A DNA stretch of 64,000 nt from GWE2-42-39 sp034003625 (GCA_034003625.1 JAVEYG010000003.1:124001-188000); one strand, 5' to 3'. Counted from the stretch's first letter, positions 8,910 through 17,926 are shown. Numbers and translations are program-made. Notes: a model not told the origin generated them from the sequence alone.

Positions 8910-11312
8910 TCAGCGTTTGTAACGCCGCGCCCTGAGCAGGTTGAAAACCATCCCGAACAACAACACAAGACCAACGGGAGCCAGTAAATTAAGTACCTGC
9001 CACCGTAATTTTTGTTCGTTTATTTTCACCCTGTCGAGCAAACGGATGGTAAATACCCGCGATTTTAAAGCCATCAGTCCTGAGTCGTCGCACAGGTAAT
9101 TCACCGCATTCACCAAAAATTCTTTGTTGCCAAAGGTTTGTTCCGAATAAATATCGAAGCCCAGCGGCTTTATTTCCGGCTTTCCGGTGCGCAAACTGTA
9201 TTGATTGGCAATGAGGTTCCCGTCGGCAAGGACAATCATCCGGGTAGGTTCGCTTTCGGGTTTTATTTCCGAAGAAGAAAAGCCGAGCGGTTCTGTCATG
9301 CGGTTTTTAAAAACCGACGGAAAGCGCCCTTCCAGCAAAACACCAACAGGTACCGGCGGATGGCTGAACAACTCGCGGGCAGGCGGGTGGTTTACGCTGG
9401 CCAGGTTTACCTGCAAAGGCACATTTAACACCCGCGAATACGAAGAAGTTGACAAAACCACCTGTTTTCTTATTTTTTCAGAAAACCCGACGGTATCTAC
9501 CGGACTGACAAATTCCGATTTCAGGCGGCGGATGCTGCGCCCGATCACATGGTTGCCGGAAGGGAGCAGCAGAGGTGAATAGTACCACGGAAACGGTTTG
9601 AAGCTGGGCTGGGCGCCGGAAGGGGACACATTCAGCGGGATCATCATGCACTCGGCATCCTGCACTAACTGAGGGTTGAGCCGTACCCCGTATTTAAAAA
9701 GCTGGTCGTCGAGGTTCAGGTCGCGCGGAAACGCCAGCGTGGTTTGTCCGCGGCGAAGGCTGTCGAGGCTCACCTGCACGGGGTCGATCAGCCACAGCGA
9801 CCGGCCCCCCTGCATGATAAATTGGTCGATCAGCAGTTTGTCTTTTTCCCCGAATGGCTGTTTGGGGTCGGCAACGACCAGTGTTTTTACCTTATTGGTC
9901 AGTTCACTTGCTGACAGGCGGACTACCTCGTAATTTTCGCCCAGTGTTTGCCGGATGTCTTCGGTTTCGAGTTCGCCCAGCTCGCCGTGCCCGGTCATGA
10001 AGGCAACGGTTTGTCTTTCACTATTAATAAGTCTGTTAAACGCATTGGTAAACTCATATTCCAACGACTCTGCCGAACGGTTCAGATTTTGCTCGCCCGG
10101 CAGCATCGGGTCATTTTTCAGAAGATTGAGCGCAATTTCCCGGTCTCCCGAACGGATTAAAACACCAGGGAAAATGTACCGGGTGCTGGCCCCTTTTTCC
10201 GTTTTTACCTGCAAGTCGATGGGCTGTAATCCCCGTTGCACCAACGTGCTGAATAATTTTTCGCGCTCTTTCCCGTTTGCAATTCCGTAGGGATCAATCG
10301 TGTTCAGATTGATGCGCCGGCCTGAATACGCATTGTAATCGGCAATTTTTTCTTTTATTTCTTTCTGAAATTTCTGAAACCCGGGATGCAGTTCCCCTGC
10401 CAAAAACAGGTCGATATGCACCGGTTCATTCAACCGGGCCACAATTTCTTTTGAAAGCGGGTCCAGGCTGTACCGTTTTTCGGCAGTCAGGTCAATCCTG
10501 AAGAAATAGTTCGCCGAAACGAACCACACGACCACTATGAGTACGACCATCATTACCGCTTTTTTCAGAAACCGTTTCAGGACTGTTTTATGCTTGCGGA
10601 CATTCAGCCCGGTAAGATACAACAGCAGTAAAACCGACACGATGAAGTACAACAGGTCGCGCGAATCGACCACTCCGCGGCTTACCGACAGGTAATGTTC
10701 GTTGATCCCCAAACCGATGATTGTACTTTGCAAAACCGGAGACAGGTTGGTAGAACCGATCAAATCGAAACCCAGATAAGCCAGGAACGATAAAGCCATT
10801 GCCAGGATAAACGCAAAAATCTGGTTATCGGTGAGCGATGATGCCAGGATTCCGATGGCCACATAAATTGCAGCAAGAAAAAACAAGCCGATAAACGCGC
10901 CCCAGGTGCCACCGGTATCGATATTGCCCACCGGGTTCCCGAGTTGGTATACCGAATAAAAATACAACAGCGTTGGCAACAAACTGAAGATCACCAAAAC
11001 CAACCCCGCCAGATATTTTGCAGCCACCATCTCCGGGGCCGACAAGGGGCGGGTGACCAACAGTTCGAGGGTACCCATCCGTTTTTCTTCAGCAAAAAGG
11101 CGCATGGTAACAGCAGGGACCAAAAACAGGTACACCCACGGAGCCAGCGCAAAAAGCCCGTCGAGGTGGGCATAACCGCCTTCCAAAATGTTGTAATTTC
11201 CGGGGAACACCCAAAGGAACAGGCCATTGGCCAGCAGGAAAACCACCATCACTAAGTAGCCGGTGAGCGACCCGAAAAATCCGCTTATTTCTTTTTTAAA
11301 GAGGCTGTACAT
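8910..11312 (-). CDS. GldF-GldG fusion: ABC-2 permease joined to Gld substrate-binding-like protein
   Basis: An 800-residue protein joining two Gld components. Residues 1-235 form a six-TM ABC-2 permease like GldF (FALAPWVYLFLVPAVTMRLFAEEKRMGTLELLVTRPLS is a family signature, cut here by plain reading). After a TM helix near 250-270 follows a GldG-type extracytoplasmic domain (RIDLTAEKRYSLDPLSKEIV, later MTGHGELGELETEDI and DPKQPFGEKDK), ending in a TM helix near 770-790 and a basic tail. In Flavobacterium these are separate proteins that, with the ATPase GldA, support gliding. No gldA lies in this window. ATG at 11312 is preferred over an upstream TTG (11333). The gene is isolated between dnaN and an AT-rich islet. 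Confidence 0.9.
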   Translation of the reverse strand: MYSLFKKEISGFFGSLTGYLVMVVFLLANGLFLWVFPGNYNILEGGYAHLDGLFALAPWVYLFLVPAVTMRLFAEEKRMGTLELLVTRPLSAPEMVAAKYLAGLVLVIFSLLPTLLYFYSVYQLGNPVGNIDTGGTWGAFIGLFFLAAIYVAIGILASSLTDNQIFAFILAMALSFLAYLGFDLIGSTNLSPVLQSTIIGLGINEHYLSVSRGVVDSRDLLYFIVSVLLLLYLTGLNVRKHKTVLKRFLKKAVMMVVLIVVVWFVSANYFFRIDLTAEKRYSLDPLSKEIVARLNEPVHIDLFLAGELHPGFQKFQKEIKEKIADYNAYSGRRINLNTIDPYGIANGKEREKLFSTLVQRGLQPIDLQVKTEKGASTRYIFPGVLIRSGDREIALNLLKNDPMLPGEQNLNRSAESLEYEFTNAFNRLINSERQTVAFMTGHGELGELETEDIRQTLGENYEVVRLSASELTNKVKTLVVADPKQPFGEKDKLLIDQFIMQGGRSLWLIDPVQVSLDSLRRGQTTLAFPRDLNLDDQLFKYGVRLNPQLVQDAECMMIPLNVSPSGAQPSFKPFPWYYSPLLLPSGNHVIGRSIRRLKSEFVSPVDTVGFSEKIRKQVVLSTSSYSRVLNVPLQVNLASVNHPPARELFSHPPVPVGVLLEGRFPSVFKNRMTEPLGFSSSEIKPESEPTRMIVLADGNLIANQYSLRTGKPEIKPLGFDIYSEQTFGNKEFLVNAVNYLCDDSGLMALKSRVFTIRLLDRVKINEQKLRWQVLNLLAPVGLVLLFGMVFNLLRARRYKR

Positions 11313-11339
11313 CGTAAGTATAACCAAAATCAAAATTTA

Positions 11340-11846
11340 TTATTCAAAAGTGCATTTGAATATAATATTTAGTTCTTCAATCATCTGAAAGTCATTAATC
11401 CAATGTACCCCCATATTATCACAAACATTAGGTATTTTTATTTTCGTTGAATTCAATGCAGTTACTTTCTCCTCCTTTGTTACCACAATTGCATTTTCAT
11501 AAATAGCATGTGCAATAACCCAAGGATCAGCTAATGATCTTGATTTTGTATTGTCAACCAAATATTTATGTAATGGGTTATTTGAATATATTGTTTGTAG
11601 ACATTTTGTAACAGGTTCATTTATTTTCCGGATTGGTATTTTACTATTCTTGAGCCAAGCAGACAATTCATCATCAGTCCGTGTTATTTCATCATACACG
11701 ACCTCTGACATAAAAATTTTGTCTTTTTCTCCAATTTCATTGAGTAAATGCCAGTAATCAGGGCAAAATTTGGGTGAATAATATTTCTGCCACGCTTGAA
11801 TAAGAACATTCGCATCTAAACAATATTTTTTAATTGATGCACTCAT
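11340..11846 (-). CDS. DUF4411 PIN-like protein, probable toxin
   Basis: A 168-residue protein with PIN-fold acidic motifs: D12 in YCLDANVLIQAW, glutamate in FMSEVVYDEI, aspartate in SLADPWVIAHAI, and the DUF4411-type C-terminal IPNVCDNMGVHWIN. PIN proteins of toxin-antitoxin modules are Mg2+-dependent RNases. Its ATG overlaps the stop codon of the upstream HTH-ImmA/IrrE gene in an ATGA arrangement, showing translational coupling. The region is clearly more AT-rich than gldFG and lpxB on either side, suggesting horizontal acquisition. DUF4411 genes are commonly paired with ImmA/IrrE proteins. No RNase activity can be proven from sequence. Confidence 0.85.
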   Translation of the reverse strand: MSASIKKYCLDANVLIQAWQKYYSPKFCPDYWHLLNEIGEKDKIFMSEVVYDEITRTDDELSAWLKNSKIPIRKINEPVTKCLQTIYSNNPLHKYLVDNTKSRSLADPWVIAHAIYENAIVVTKEEKVTALNSTKIKIPNVCDNMGVHWINDFQMIEELNIIFKCTFE

Positions 11847-13021
11847 TTATACAACTGAGCTTCTAATTTGGGAAATTTATTTACTTGCACATTCAATAAA
11901 TTACTTGCCTGTGTCGGTTCAATAAAACCACTTCGAAAAGCGTCTAACACTGTTTGTGTAAACAATCTGCTATTTCTATTGAGTTGCAAAAGAAAATAAT
12001 TTGGGGCACTCAATTTTTCATTCTCTTTTTGCTTTACTTTTTTTTCCTCCTCCCGCAATAGGAACTCTTTAAACTCTATTTCTGCTTCAAATTTTAATTT
12101 TCGATACTGTCCAAGTGGTATTATTCCCAGATTAAAAGCCCGAACAAGAAACGCAAATGAACTTACTCCTATTTTTTTTGATTCCTTAAAAACATCCTTT
12201 GCATTCCTAAAGACTTTTTTATCCAGACTTCTCATTAATTCATCAGGCATCAAAGCAGTTGCCGCGACCTCATTGCAAAATAACTCAACGGGATGAAATT
12301 TTTCCTTATTCTCAATCTCTGGCTCAATGCCATTAGAAATTCCAGTTTCTGCAATCCATATATGCGCGAGTTCATGTACCAGAGTAAATAATTGTGGCGC
12401 ATTCCAATCATCGGAATTAACAAAAATAAAAGGGGCATATATATCAGCAATAGCAAACCCCTGAATTTCATCAGAATCAAGTTTCAATCTGGAATGAATA
12501 AAACTAGTTCTCGAAATAAAAATGCCTTTAGATTCAGCTTTTTGTATCCATTCTAAAATTGGGGTACCAGTTTTATAGTTTGAAGGAGTAATTTTAAGTG
12601 TAGAAAGAATATCATTAGCAACTTCTTTAGGATCATCACTGGCTGAATACTTTCCAATAAATGAAATCTTATTTTCGTTGTTTTCTTCATTAACTTCACT
12701 TATCCACACTTGTTTTTGTTGAATCTCCCGGATAATAAAAATCGAAGCTGTACTCAATTCTTTTGATCCTTTAACTCTAAAATCTTGCAGAGGCTGGAAA
12801 TCCCTTGGTATTTCAGGAAGAAAAAATAAAGCAAATGGCCTTCGATATGCTTTCGCAAGAATTTGAGCTTGTCTGATTGTAGGATAACTAACACCTTCTT
12901 CCCATTCTTTTAGTTTCTCAACAGACACTAAAACTTTAAATGCAGCAACTTCTTCGGAGATTCTTGCCGATTCTCTTGCCCATCTCAGAACATTCGGTGT
13001 TATGTATGCTTTTTCTGCCAT
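11843..13021 (-). CDS. HTH-ImmA/IrrE family metallopeptidase
   Basis: A 392-residue protein with an N-terminal XRE-type DNA-binding domain (about 8-65, with VSVEKLKEWEEG and PTIRQAQILAKAYRRP) and a C-terminal M78 (ImmA/IrrE, DUF955) domain. The zinc motif HELAH is at residues 216-220, followed by the third ligand region FCNEVAATALMP. ImmA/IrrE peptidases cleave repressors or antitoxins in mobile elements and stress responses. It probably represses its own operon and regulates or neutralises the DUF4411 protein with which it overlaps by 4 bases. The ATG at 13021 (MAEKAYITPN) is preferred over an upstream in-frame codon at 13030. AT-rich composition. Confidence 0.9.
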   Translation of the reverse strand: MAEKAYITPNVLRWARESARISEEVAAFKVLVSVEKLKEWEEGVSYPTIRQAQILAKAYRRPFALFFLPEIPRDFQPLQDFRVKGSKELSTASIFIIREIQQKQVWISEVNEENNENKISFIGKYSASDDPKEVANDILSTLKITPSNYKTGTPILEWIQKAESKGIFISRTSFIHSRLKLDSDEIQGFAIADIYAPFIFVNSDDWNAPQLFTLVHELAHIWIAETGISNGIEPEIENKEKFHPVELFCNEVAATALMPDELMRSLDKKVFRNAKDVFKESKKIGVSSFAFLVRAFNLGIIPLGQYRKLKFEAEIEFKEFLLREEEKKVKQKENEKLSAPNYFLLQLNRNSRLFTQTVLDAFRSGFIEPTQASNLLNVQVNKFPKLEAQLYK

Positions 13022-13067
13022 CAGAAACAAAACTACATTTTTTTTAGAGCATTTTATTTTCTATTCT

Positions 13068-13295
13068 TCAATTATATTTCTCCTTCAAATCGTCAACCGT
13101 ATGAATATCTTCCTCATTCAGAAGATATTTAAATGTTTTTGATTCTGAAGTGATTTTTTGAATCCCTTCCTGCAAAATTCCTTCATCAATTTTATTCAGT
13201 AAAAAATCGGCAAAATCGCTTACTTCCATGATTTTTGCTTCAGGCAATTGCTTGATTTTATCGATAATGCTATCAATTAACACGTTTCTTTCCAT
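13068..13295 (-). CDS. Small antitoxin-like protein (DUF2281-like)
   Basis: A 75-residue acidic protein. The N-terminal half (IDKIKQLPEAKIMEVSDFADFLLNKI) resembles the DUF2281/VapB-type segment with the pattern LP...v.evsdFvdFL, common in antitoxins of Bacteroidota. The C-terminal half ends in FKYLLNEEDIHTVDDLKEKYN, a toxin-wrapping type tail. It lies 46 bases upstream of the HTH-ImmA/IrrE gene on the same strand and is equally AT-rich, so the three genes probably form one operon. Antitoxin function is inferred from shape and location only. ATG start at 13295. Confidence 0.7.
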   Translation of the reverse strand: MERNVLIDSIIDKIKQLPEAKIMEVSDFADFLLNKIDEGILQEGIQKITSESKTFKYLLNEEDIHTVDDLKEKYN

Positions 13296-13345
13296 AATCC
13301 GTGTTTTTCACAAATGTACAATGACTTGAACAAAAATCCTATCCG

Positions 13346-14482
13346 CTAAAACTCCTGCTTTCCCGTCAGTTTTTCCCAAATTTTTTCGGCTGCGCGGCGC
13401 GATGCCCCGGGGCTTCCCAATTTTTGCATCAGTTCGCTATAATCGTCCAGTATCCGCTGGTAATGAGCCGGTTCGTTCAGAATACGGTTCATCTCGTCCA
13501 CTAATTTTTTCTTTGTAAAATTCACCTGCAACAATTCCTTCACGGCTTCCCGGTCCAGGATGATGTTGACCAATGAAACCCATTTCAGGGTGATAAAAAT
13601 CAATCCGAGCAAATGAAAAAAGGCCCCGCCTGCCATTTTGTAACAAACCACCTGCGGCGTGTTCAGGATGGCCACTTCCAGCGTAGCGGTACCCGATGCC
13701 ACCATGGCCGCTTTGCTGTTTTGCACCATTTCGTATGTTTTGCCCCAGAGCAAGTTTACCTGATAATTACCCGTAAACTTTTCGTAAAACGAAGCCTCCA
13801 TATTGGGGGCGCCGGCAATTACAAACTGGTAAGCAGGAAAAGCCTTCGAGGCTTCGAGCATCACCGGCAGCAGGTACGAAATTTCGGCTTTGCGGCTTCC
13901 GGGCAGCAGGGCAATGATTTCCTTTTCGGGCAAACCGTTTTCTTCGGTAAACTTCCGAAGGCCGGGTTCTATTTTCTTTTCCAGCACCGCATCCAGGATG
14001 GGGTTGCCTACATAATTGACTTCGTAATCGTACTTCCTGTAAAATTCGGTTTCAAAAGGCAGAATGGTAAACATTTCGTCGACCAATGCCTTTATTTTAT
14101 GCACGCGCCCTTTCTTCCATGCCCAAATTTTTGGCGAAATGTAATAGTACACTTTGATGCCGTTCGCCTTGGCGAACTTTGCCATCCGGAGGTTAAACCC
14201 GGGGTAGTCCACCAGTACCAAAACGTCGGGCCGGAAAGCCAGCAAATCCTGTTCGCAAATGCGGAAATTTTTCTGAATGGTACGCAGGTTCATCAGAACC
14301 GGGATAAAGCCCATGAAAGCCATGTCGCGGTAGTGTTTCACCAATTTCATGCCGGCGGTTTCCATGCGTTCGCCGCCAAATCCCTGAAACACCGCTCCCG
14401 GGTCGATCGTTGCCAGTTCGCCGATCAGGTTACAGGCATGTAAGTCGCCCGATGCCTCGCCTGCTATGAAATAATACCGCAT
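13346..14482 (-). CDS. lpxB: Lipid-A-disaccharide synthase
   Basis: A 378-residue GT19-family enzyme. The N-terminal MRYYFIAGEASGDLHACNL is the diagnostic nucleotide-sugar fold start, followed by FQGFGGERMETAGMKL, ISPKIWAWKKGR and LLPGSRKAEI, and late AMVASGTATLEVAI. It condenses UDP-2,3-diacylglucosamine with lipid X on the inner membrane in lipid A synthesis. The ATG at 14482 is chosen because the family starts right before the GEASGD motif; the frame extends further upstream without support. Its start lies one base after the stop of the small membrane gene, within a surE - small gene - lpxB operon. Confidence 0.96.
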   Translation of the reverse strand: MRYYFIAGEASGDLHACNLIGELATIDPGAVFQGFGGERMETAGMKLVKHYRDMAFMGFIPVLMNLRTIQKNFRICEQDLLAFRPDVLVLVDYPGFNLRMAKFAKANGIKVYYYISPKIWAWKKGRVHKIKALVDEMFTILPFETEFYRKYDYEVNYVGNPILDAVLEKKIEPGLRKFTEENGLPEKEIIALLPGSRKAEISYLLPVMLEASKAFPAYQFVIAGAPNMEASFYEKFTGNYQVNLLWGKTYEMVQNSKAAMVASGTATLEVAILNTPQVVCYKMAGGAFFHLLGLIFITLKWVSLVNIILDREAVKELLQVNFTKKKLVDEMNRILNEPAHYQRILDDYSELMQKLGSPGASRRAAEKIWEKLTGKQEF

Positions 14483-14483
14483 A

Positions 14484-14786
14484 TCAGAACAGTTTTGAAA
14501 AAAGGACTGCAAAAGCGTAAATAAAGGTCGCCATTAAAACGCCGCGGGCCGCCCGATCGTACTTCTTCCGGATAAAAAACACAAACAGCAGCAAATTGGG
14601 GAATACGCACAAACTAAGCAATTTGATCAGCACATCGAAAGTCCACAAATTTTTTATGTATTCGGAAAACGGCTGATCGTTGCCCTGAACGAGAAAAACG
14701 ATCACAAAAACCAGCAAGGGGCCCAGCAATCCAGGTAAAAAACCAAACTGTACCTGGTCATATTTATTCCTTGTGCCCCTGTTCAT
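14484..14786 (-). CDS. Small three-TM membrane protein between surE and lpxB
   Basis: A 100-residue protein with three predicted hydrophobic helices (about 15-34, 49-72 and 80-98) and a basic loop RKKYDRAARG. No family was recognised. Its ATG overlaps the surE stop (TGATG) and its stop is followed after one base by lpxB, so the three genes are translationally coupled. Similar small membrane proteins are often found at this position in Bacteroidota, which hints at a link to envelope lipid synthesis, but nothing in the sequence shows a mechanism. Confidence 0.8.
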   Translation of the reverse strand: MNRGTRNKYDQVQFGFLPGLLGPLLVFVIVFLVQGNDQPFSEYIKNLWTFDVLIKLLSLCVFPNLLLFVFFIRKKYDRAARGVLMATFIYAFAVLFSKLF

Positions 14787-15547
14787 CAGAATTTCCAGTT
14801 TTTCATGTTTTCAATGGTCTGGTAGCAACTCAGGTCGATATTCACCGGCACCACCGATACATATTGATTTTCCAGCGCGTTCAGGTCGGTGCCTTCCACA
14901 TCGGGCTCAAAATTTTTAAAATGACCGGTCAGCCAAAAGTAATCGCGGCTGTGCGGATCGGTTCGTTTGTCGTATTCCTCGACCCATTTTCCGGCAGTTT
15001 GCCTTACTACTTTTATGCCACGGATTTCGCCTTTTGGAAAATTGACATTCAGGCAAACAAACGGCGGCAAACCATTTTCGGCTATCTGCTGAAATACCCG
15101 CGCCACATATATTTTTGCTTTGGAAAAATCGGCATCCGGGTTGTAGTCGCAAAGCGAAAACCCGACTGACGGGACCCCGTGCAGGCACCCTTCGATAACC
15201 GCCCCCATCGTTCCGGAATACACTACACTGATCGACGAATTGGCGCCGTGGTTGATGCCTGAAACCACAAAATCGGGATAGCGGTCAAGCAATTGATTGA
15301 ATGCCAGCTTTACACAATCGACCGGCGTCCCGTTAGTCTGGTATTTCACGTAACCGTTTTCTTCTTTCAATTTTTTAATACGCAACGGTTTGTCGACAGT
15401 GATGGAAACCGATTTTCCCGACATGGGCTGATCGGGAGCAACCACTACCACATCGCCAAAAAAACGCATCACCTCGATTAATTGTTTGATTCCTTTGGCA
15501 TCCACACCATCGTCGTTGGTTACCAGGATCAGGGGCCTGTCGTTCAT
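14786..15547 (-). CDS. surE: 5'/3'-nucleotidase SurE
   Basis: A 253-residue SurE-family phosphatase. The N-terminal LVTNDDGVDAKGI carries the two metal-binding aspartates, followed by VVVVAPDQPMSGKSVSIT with the conserved serine, and VSGINHGANSS with the metal-binding asparagine. SurE dephosphorylates nucleoside monophosphates and short polyphosphates in the cytoplasm using divalent metal. The start at 15547 is supported by motif position, by a purine-rich ribosome site (AAGAGAAG) and by a promoter box within the upstream frame extension. First gene of the operon with the small membrane gene and lpxB. Confidence 0.96.
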   Translation of the reverse strand: MNDRPLILVTNDDGVDAKGIKQLIEVMRFFGDVVVVAPDQPMSGKSVSITVDKPLRIKKLKEENGYVKYQTNGTPVDCVKLAFNQLLDRYPDFVVSGINHGANSSISVVYSGTMGAVIEGCLHGVPSVGFSLCDYNPDADFSKAKIYVARVFQQIAENGLPPFVCLNVNFPKGEIRGIKVVRQTAGKWVEEYDKRTDPHSRDYFWLTGHFKNFEPDVEGTDLNALENQYVSVVPVNIDLSCYQTIENMKNWKF

Positions 15548-15571
15548 AATCTTCTCTTGTTGAATGGTACA

Positions 15572-15604
15572 CAAAGATAGAAGAAACGGCAAAAAGTCCA
15601 CAAA
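15572..15604 (-). promoter_or_regulatory. Bacteroidota-type promoter for surE-lpxB operon
   Basis: On the minus strand TTTG (15604-15601) is followed after 21 bases by TATCTTTG (15579-15572), a full match to the -33 TTTG / -7 TAnnTTTG pattern. The -7 box lies 24 bases upstream of the surE start codon. Confidence 0.65.
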
Positions 15605-15629
15605 ACGGGGAAGGAAAAGGTAAAAACCT

Positions 15630-15665
15630 AAAAAAAAAAGCTGTTCCGGAATCAACCGGAACAGC
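15630..15665 (-). terminator. Rho-independent terminator after DUF4382 gene
   Basis: A perfect 10-bp GC-rich stem, GCTGTTCCGG (15640-15649) with CCGGAACAGC (15656-15665), 6-base loop, followed on the minus strand by a run of nine or more T residues. It ends the transcript of the gene stopping at 15779. Confidence 0.85.
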
Positions 15666-15778
15666 CCGAGATCAAAAAACGCATAAAGGACGTTTTGGGG
15701 TCTCCCGAATTCTTATGATTGATAAGAACTGTTTTTTGCCTCAAATTCTATCGAATCCGGGTATTCATTTTTCAGTTA

Positions 15779-16729
15779 TTACATCAGAATAATAACGTTT
15801 ATATTCAGATTAATATTACTTTTTGCACTTACTGAAACAGCATTCAGCAGTATTCCGGAAATTGCACTGCTCGCATCAGCCATCGCTTTAAATTCAAGTT
15901 TACCGGTGGTCACATTCTTTTCATAGGCGGCCACATGCACCTCATACTCTTCTTCTTCCAGAAATGAAAGCTGATAACTTCCGTCGGCAGCCACTTTTGA
16001 ACTGGCCACAGCCTTGGCGAACAACACACCGCTGGCTCCCTGCCCCTGGTATTCGGCAGCCGTATTGAATTCACCTTTCCGATACGCATATACGATCAGT
16101 TCCCCGTTACCCGAGGTTTTCACTACTTTCCCTTTGATGTCGCCACATTTTTCCTGGGCCACTAAACGTACCGAATTTTTCAGTTCAGCAGAAGTAACCA
16201 ATTTGTATTTATTTGGTTCGTTTGTTTCAGGGTTACGGACAATGGATTTTCGCAAGTCAAAATCGATGACCAGATCCGTTGTGCCGCCCGGCTCAACCAT
16301 GAAATTCTTCTCCATTTTAATTTCAGTTGTTGCAGAAGCAGAACTGCCCAGGTAGTGTTTGGTATTTTGCGTGTCCAACACATAACAACCGGGAGAATTT
16401 CCTGAAGCATCTACTTCATTGTCAAGAACAAGCGTAATGTCACCATAGGTATCTGCTTCAAATTCCTCATCGAAAAGCAGTTTGGTTTTTCCATTCTGGT
16501 ACGCCGATATTTCGATCGTCTGTTTTGAAAAACCTTCAACTGACTTTCCATCAACCTTCACGTCCGCAACGGTTATAAACGTTCCCTGTATGGTTGCATC
16601 ATCCGAAGGTGCATCTGTTATTCTCATATTTACCCTGCCTTTTGACTCATAATGATCATCGTCCGAACATTGAATCATTGTTGCAGAAATAAACAAGGAA
16701 ATTGTAACAAGTAAGATTTTTGTTTTCAT
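15779..16729 (-). CDS. DUF4382 lipoprotein
   Basis: A 316-residue secreted protein. The N-terminus has a lipoprotein signal peptide (hydrophobic core LLVTISLFISATMI then lipobox IQC, cysteine 21). Residues ~33-165 form a DUF4382 domain (GRVNMRITDAPSDDATIQGTFITVADVKVDG split by reading), a beta-sandwich found in envelope proteins; the rest looks like a carboxypeptidase-regulatory/beta-sandwich domain. Probably anchored in the outer membrane or periplasm. Function unknown. It lies downstream of the coiled-coil membrane protein and two-component genes on the same strand, separated by 146 bases, so it could be a regulated target of that system; this is inference. Confidence 0.85.
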   Translation of the reverse strand: MKTKILLVTISLFISATMIQCSDDDHYESKGRVNMRITDAPSDDATIQGTFITVADVKVDGKSVEGFSKQTIEISAYQNGKTKLLFDEEFEADTYGDITLVLDNEVDASGNSPGCYVLDTQNTKHYLGSSASATTEIKMEKNFMVEPGGTTDLVIDFDLRKSIVRNPETNEPNKYKLVTSAELKNSVRLVAQEKCGDIKGKVVKTSGNGELIVYAYRKGEFNTAAEYQGQGASGVLFAKAVASSKVAADGSYQLSFLEEEEYEVHVAAYEKNVTTGKLEFKAMADASSAISGILLNAVSVSAKSNINLNINVIILM

Positions 16730-16875
16730 GATTTGTAATTTTTAAGTTAAACAGTAAATTATGTGAATTCATCGAAGTTGCCCAAAAAGGTTTAAAGTCA
16801 GCGATTTGCACCACTCTTACCTGAATGTCCGGGATGACCCAATCTCACAATTTTTTAGACAGCCCTTCCCTGACT

Positions 16876-17781
16876 TTATTTTACCTCAATGACTGCGTAT
16901 TTCGATATTTTCCAGAATTGATCGGGATTATCGATATGCAGATAGGCAATCTGGCCGTCTTCTTCAACCAATGAATAGGAATTGTCAGGATGTTCAGATC
17001 TGACCGTTGCTTTTTTTGCATACAAAGGAATGATTTGGGTACTACGGATATCGATGTCCACAAAGTTTGAATCATTAAAGTTTTCCTGAATGGTTTTATT
17101 GGCGCCAATGCCCAATATGCCCCCCTCTTTTGCCAGCAATCCCTTTTCCTTCAGCTCTTTGTATGTGCCATAGGCAATATACCCGGTATTCAATTCCGTT
17201 GTCTTGTCTTCTATTTCCCGTTGTTTTATAAGAATGGTATCGGATTGTCTTGCCATATCCGTATTCATCAACTCAATTTTTTCGTTCAAGCCTGCGATCT
17301 GGAAATCTTTATCTTCGATGATCCTTTTCAGCTCGGCAATTTCACTATTTTGCTCTTCTATATTCTGATTGAGGGCAGCGATGCGCCGGTCAAATGATTT
17401 CATGTTCACGCCCGACTGTTTCAGTTTTTTCTCCAACTCCGCAATTTTCCTGCTGCTTTCTTCTAACATCGTATCCATCAGTTTGATATCTTCCACAATA
17501 AGCTGTTTCCTGCTTTTTGCATTTTCAGGGTCCGATTCGACCGACAACTGACTTCGTTTGCTCCGAACGAAATTCAGACTGCTTTCAATCTCGTCAAAAG
17601 TATTCATCAGGTCGTTGACCACAGAATCTCTTTGCTGAACCTGATCGTTTAAACTAAGCTGTTCATTCATCAGGGATTTTAATTCGGCTTCTTTTTGCGT
17701 ATACATGTACACTGAAAAAATAGCGCCGATAATCACAACGATAATCCCTGTTCCGATTATTTGCAAATGTTTTTTTTCCAT
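16876..17781 (-). CDS. Membrane-anchored coiled-coil protein
   Basis: A 301-residue protein with one N-terminal TM helix (about 9-27: IIGTGIIVVIIGAIFSVYMY), then a long coiled coil (about 30-195) rich in heptads with E/K/Q, and a C-terminal globular segment beginning near YIAYGTYKELKEKGLLAKEGG and ending in NPDQFWKISKYAVIEVK. The topology suggests a periplasmic stalk and head. The C-terminal segment is of a type seen in uncharacterised Bacteroidota envelope proteins. It has a good ribosome site (GGAGG) before the ATG. It follows the kinase-regulator pair on the same strand after 208 bases that include a terminator. Confidence 0.8.
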   Translation of the reverse strand: MEKKHLQIIGTGIIVVIIGAIFSVYMYTQKEAELKSLMNEQLSLNDQVQQRDSVVNDLMNTFDEIESSLNFVRSKRSQLSVESDPENAKSRKQLIVEDIKLMDTMLEESSRKIAELEKKLKQSGVNMKSFDRRIAALNQNIEEQNSEIAELKRIIEDKDFQIAGLNEKIELMNTDMARQSDTILIKQREIEDKTTELNTGYIAYGTYKELKEKGLLAKEGGILGIGANKTIQENFNDSNFVDIDIRSTQIIPLYAKKATVRSEHPDNSYSLVEEDGQIAYLHIDNPDQFWKISKYAVIEVK

Positions 17782-17926
17782 GATTTGTTCCTCCTTTTTA
17801 TTTGGTTAATAACGCAACAGCACCCTGCGCTATGTGCGTTTGATGAATTGTGCCAATTCTCATACCAGACAGAATAGAACAAAACAAGAAGCTAATAACC
17901 AAGCACTTGTCTCGATAAAAATCCAG

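Noticed and set aside
15710..15728. Hairpin TTCTTAT / ATAAGAA near the DUF4382 gene end
   Set aside because: AT-only 7-bp stem; the GC-rich stem at 15640-15665 is the better terminator.
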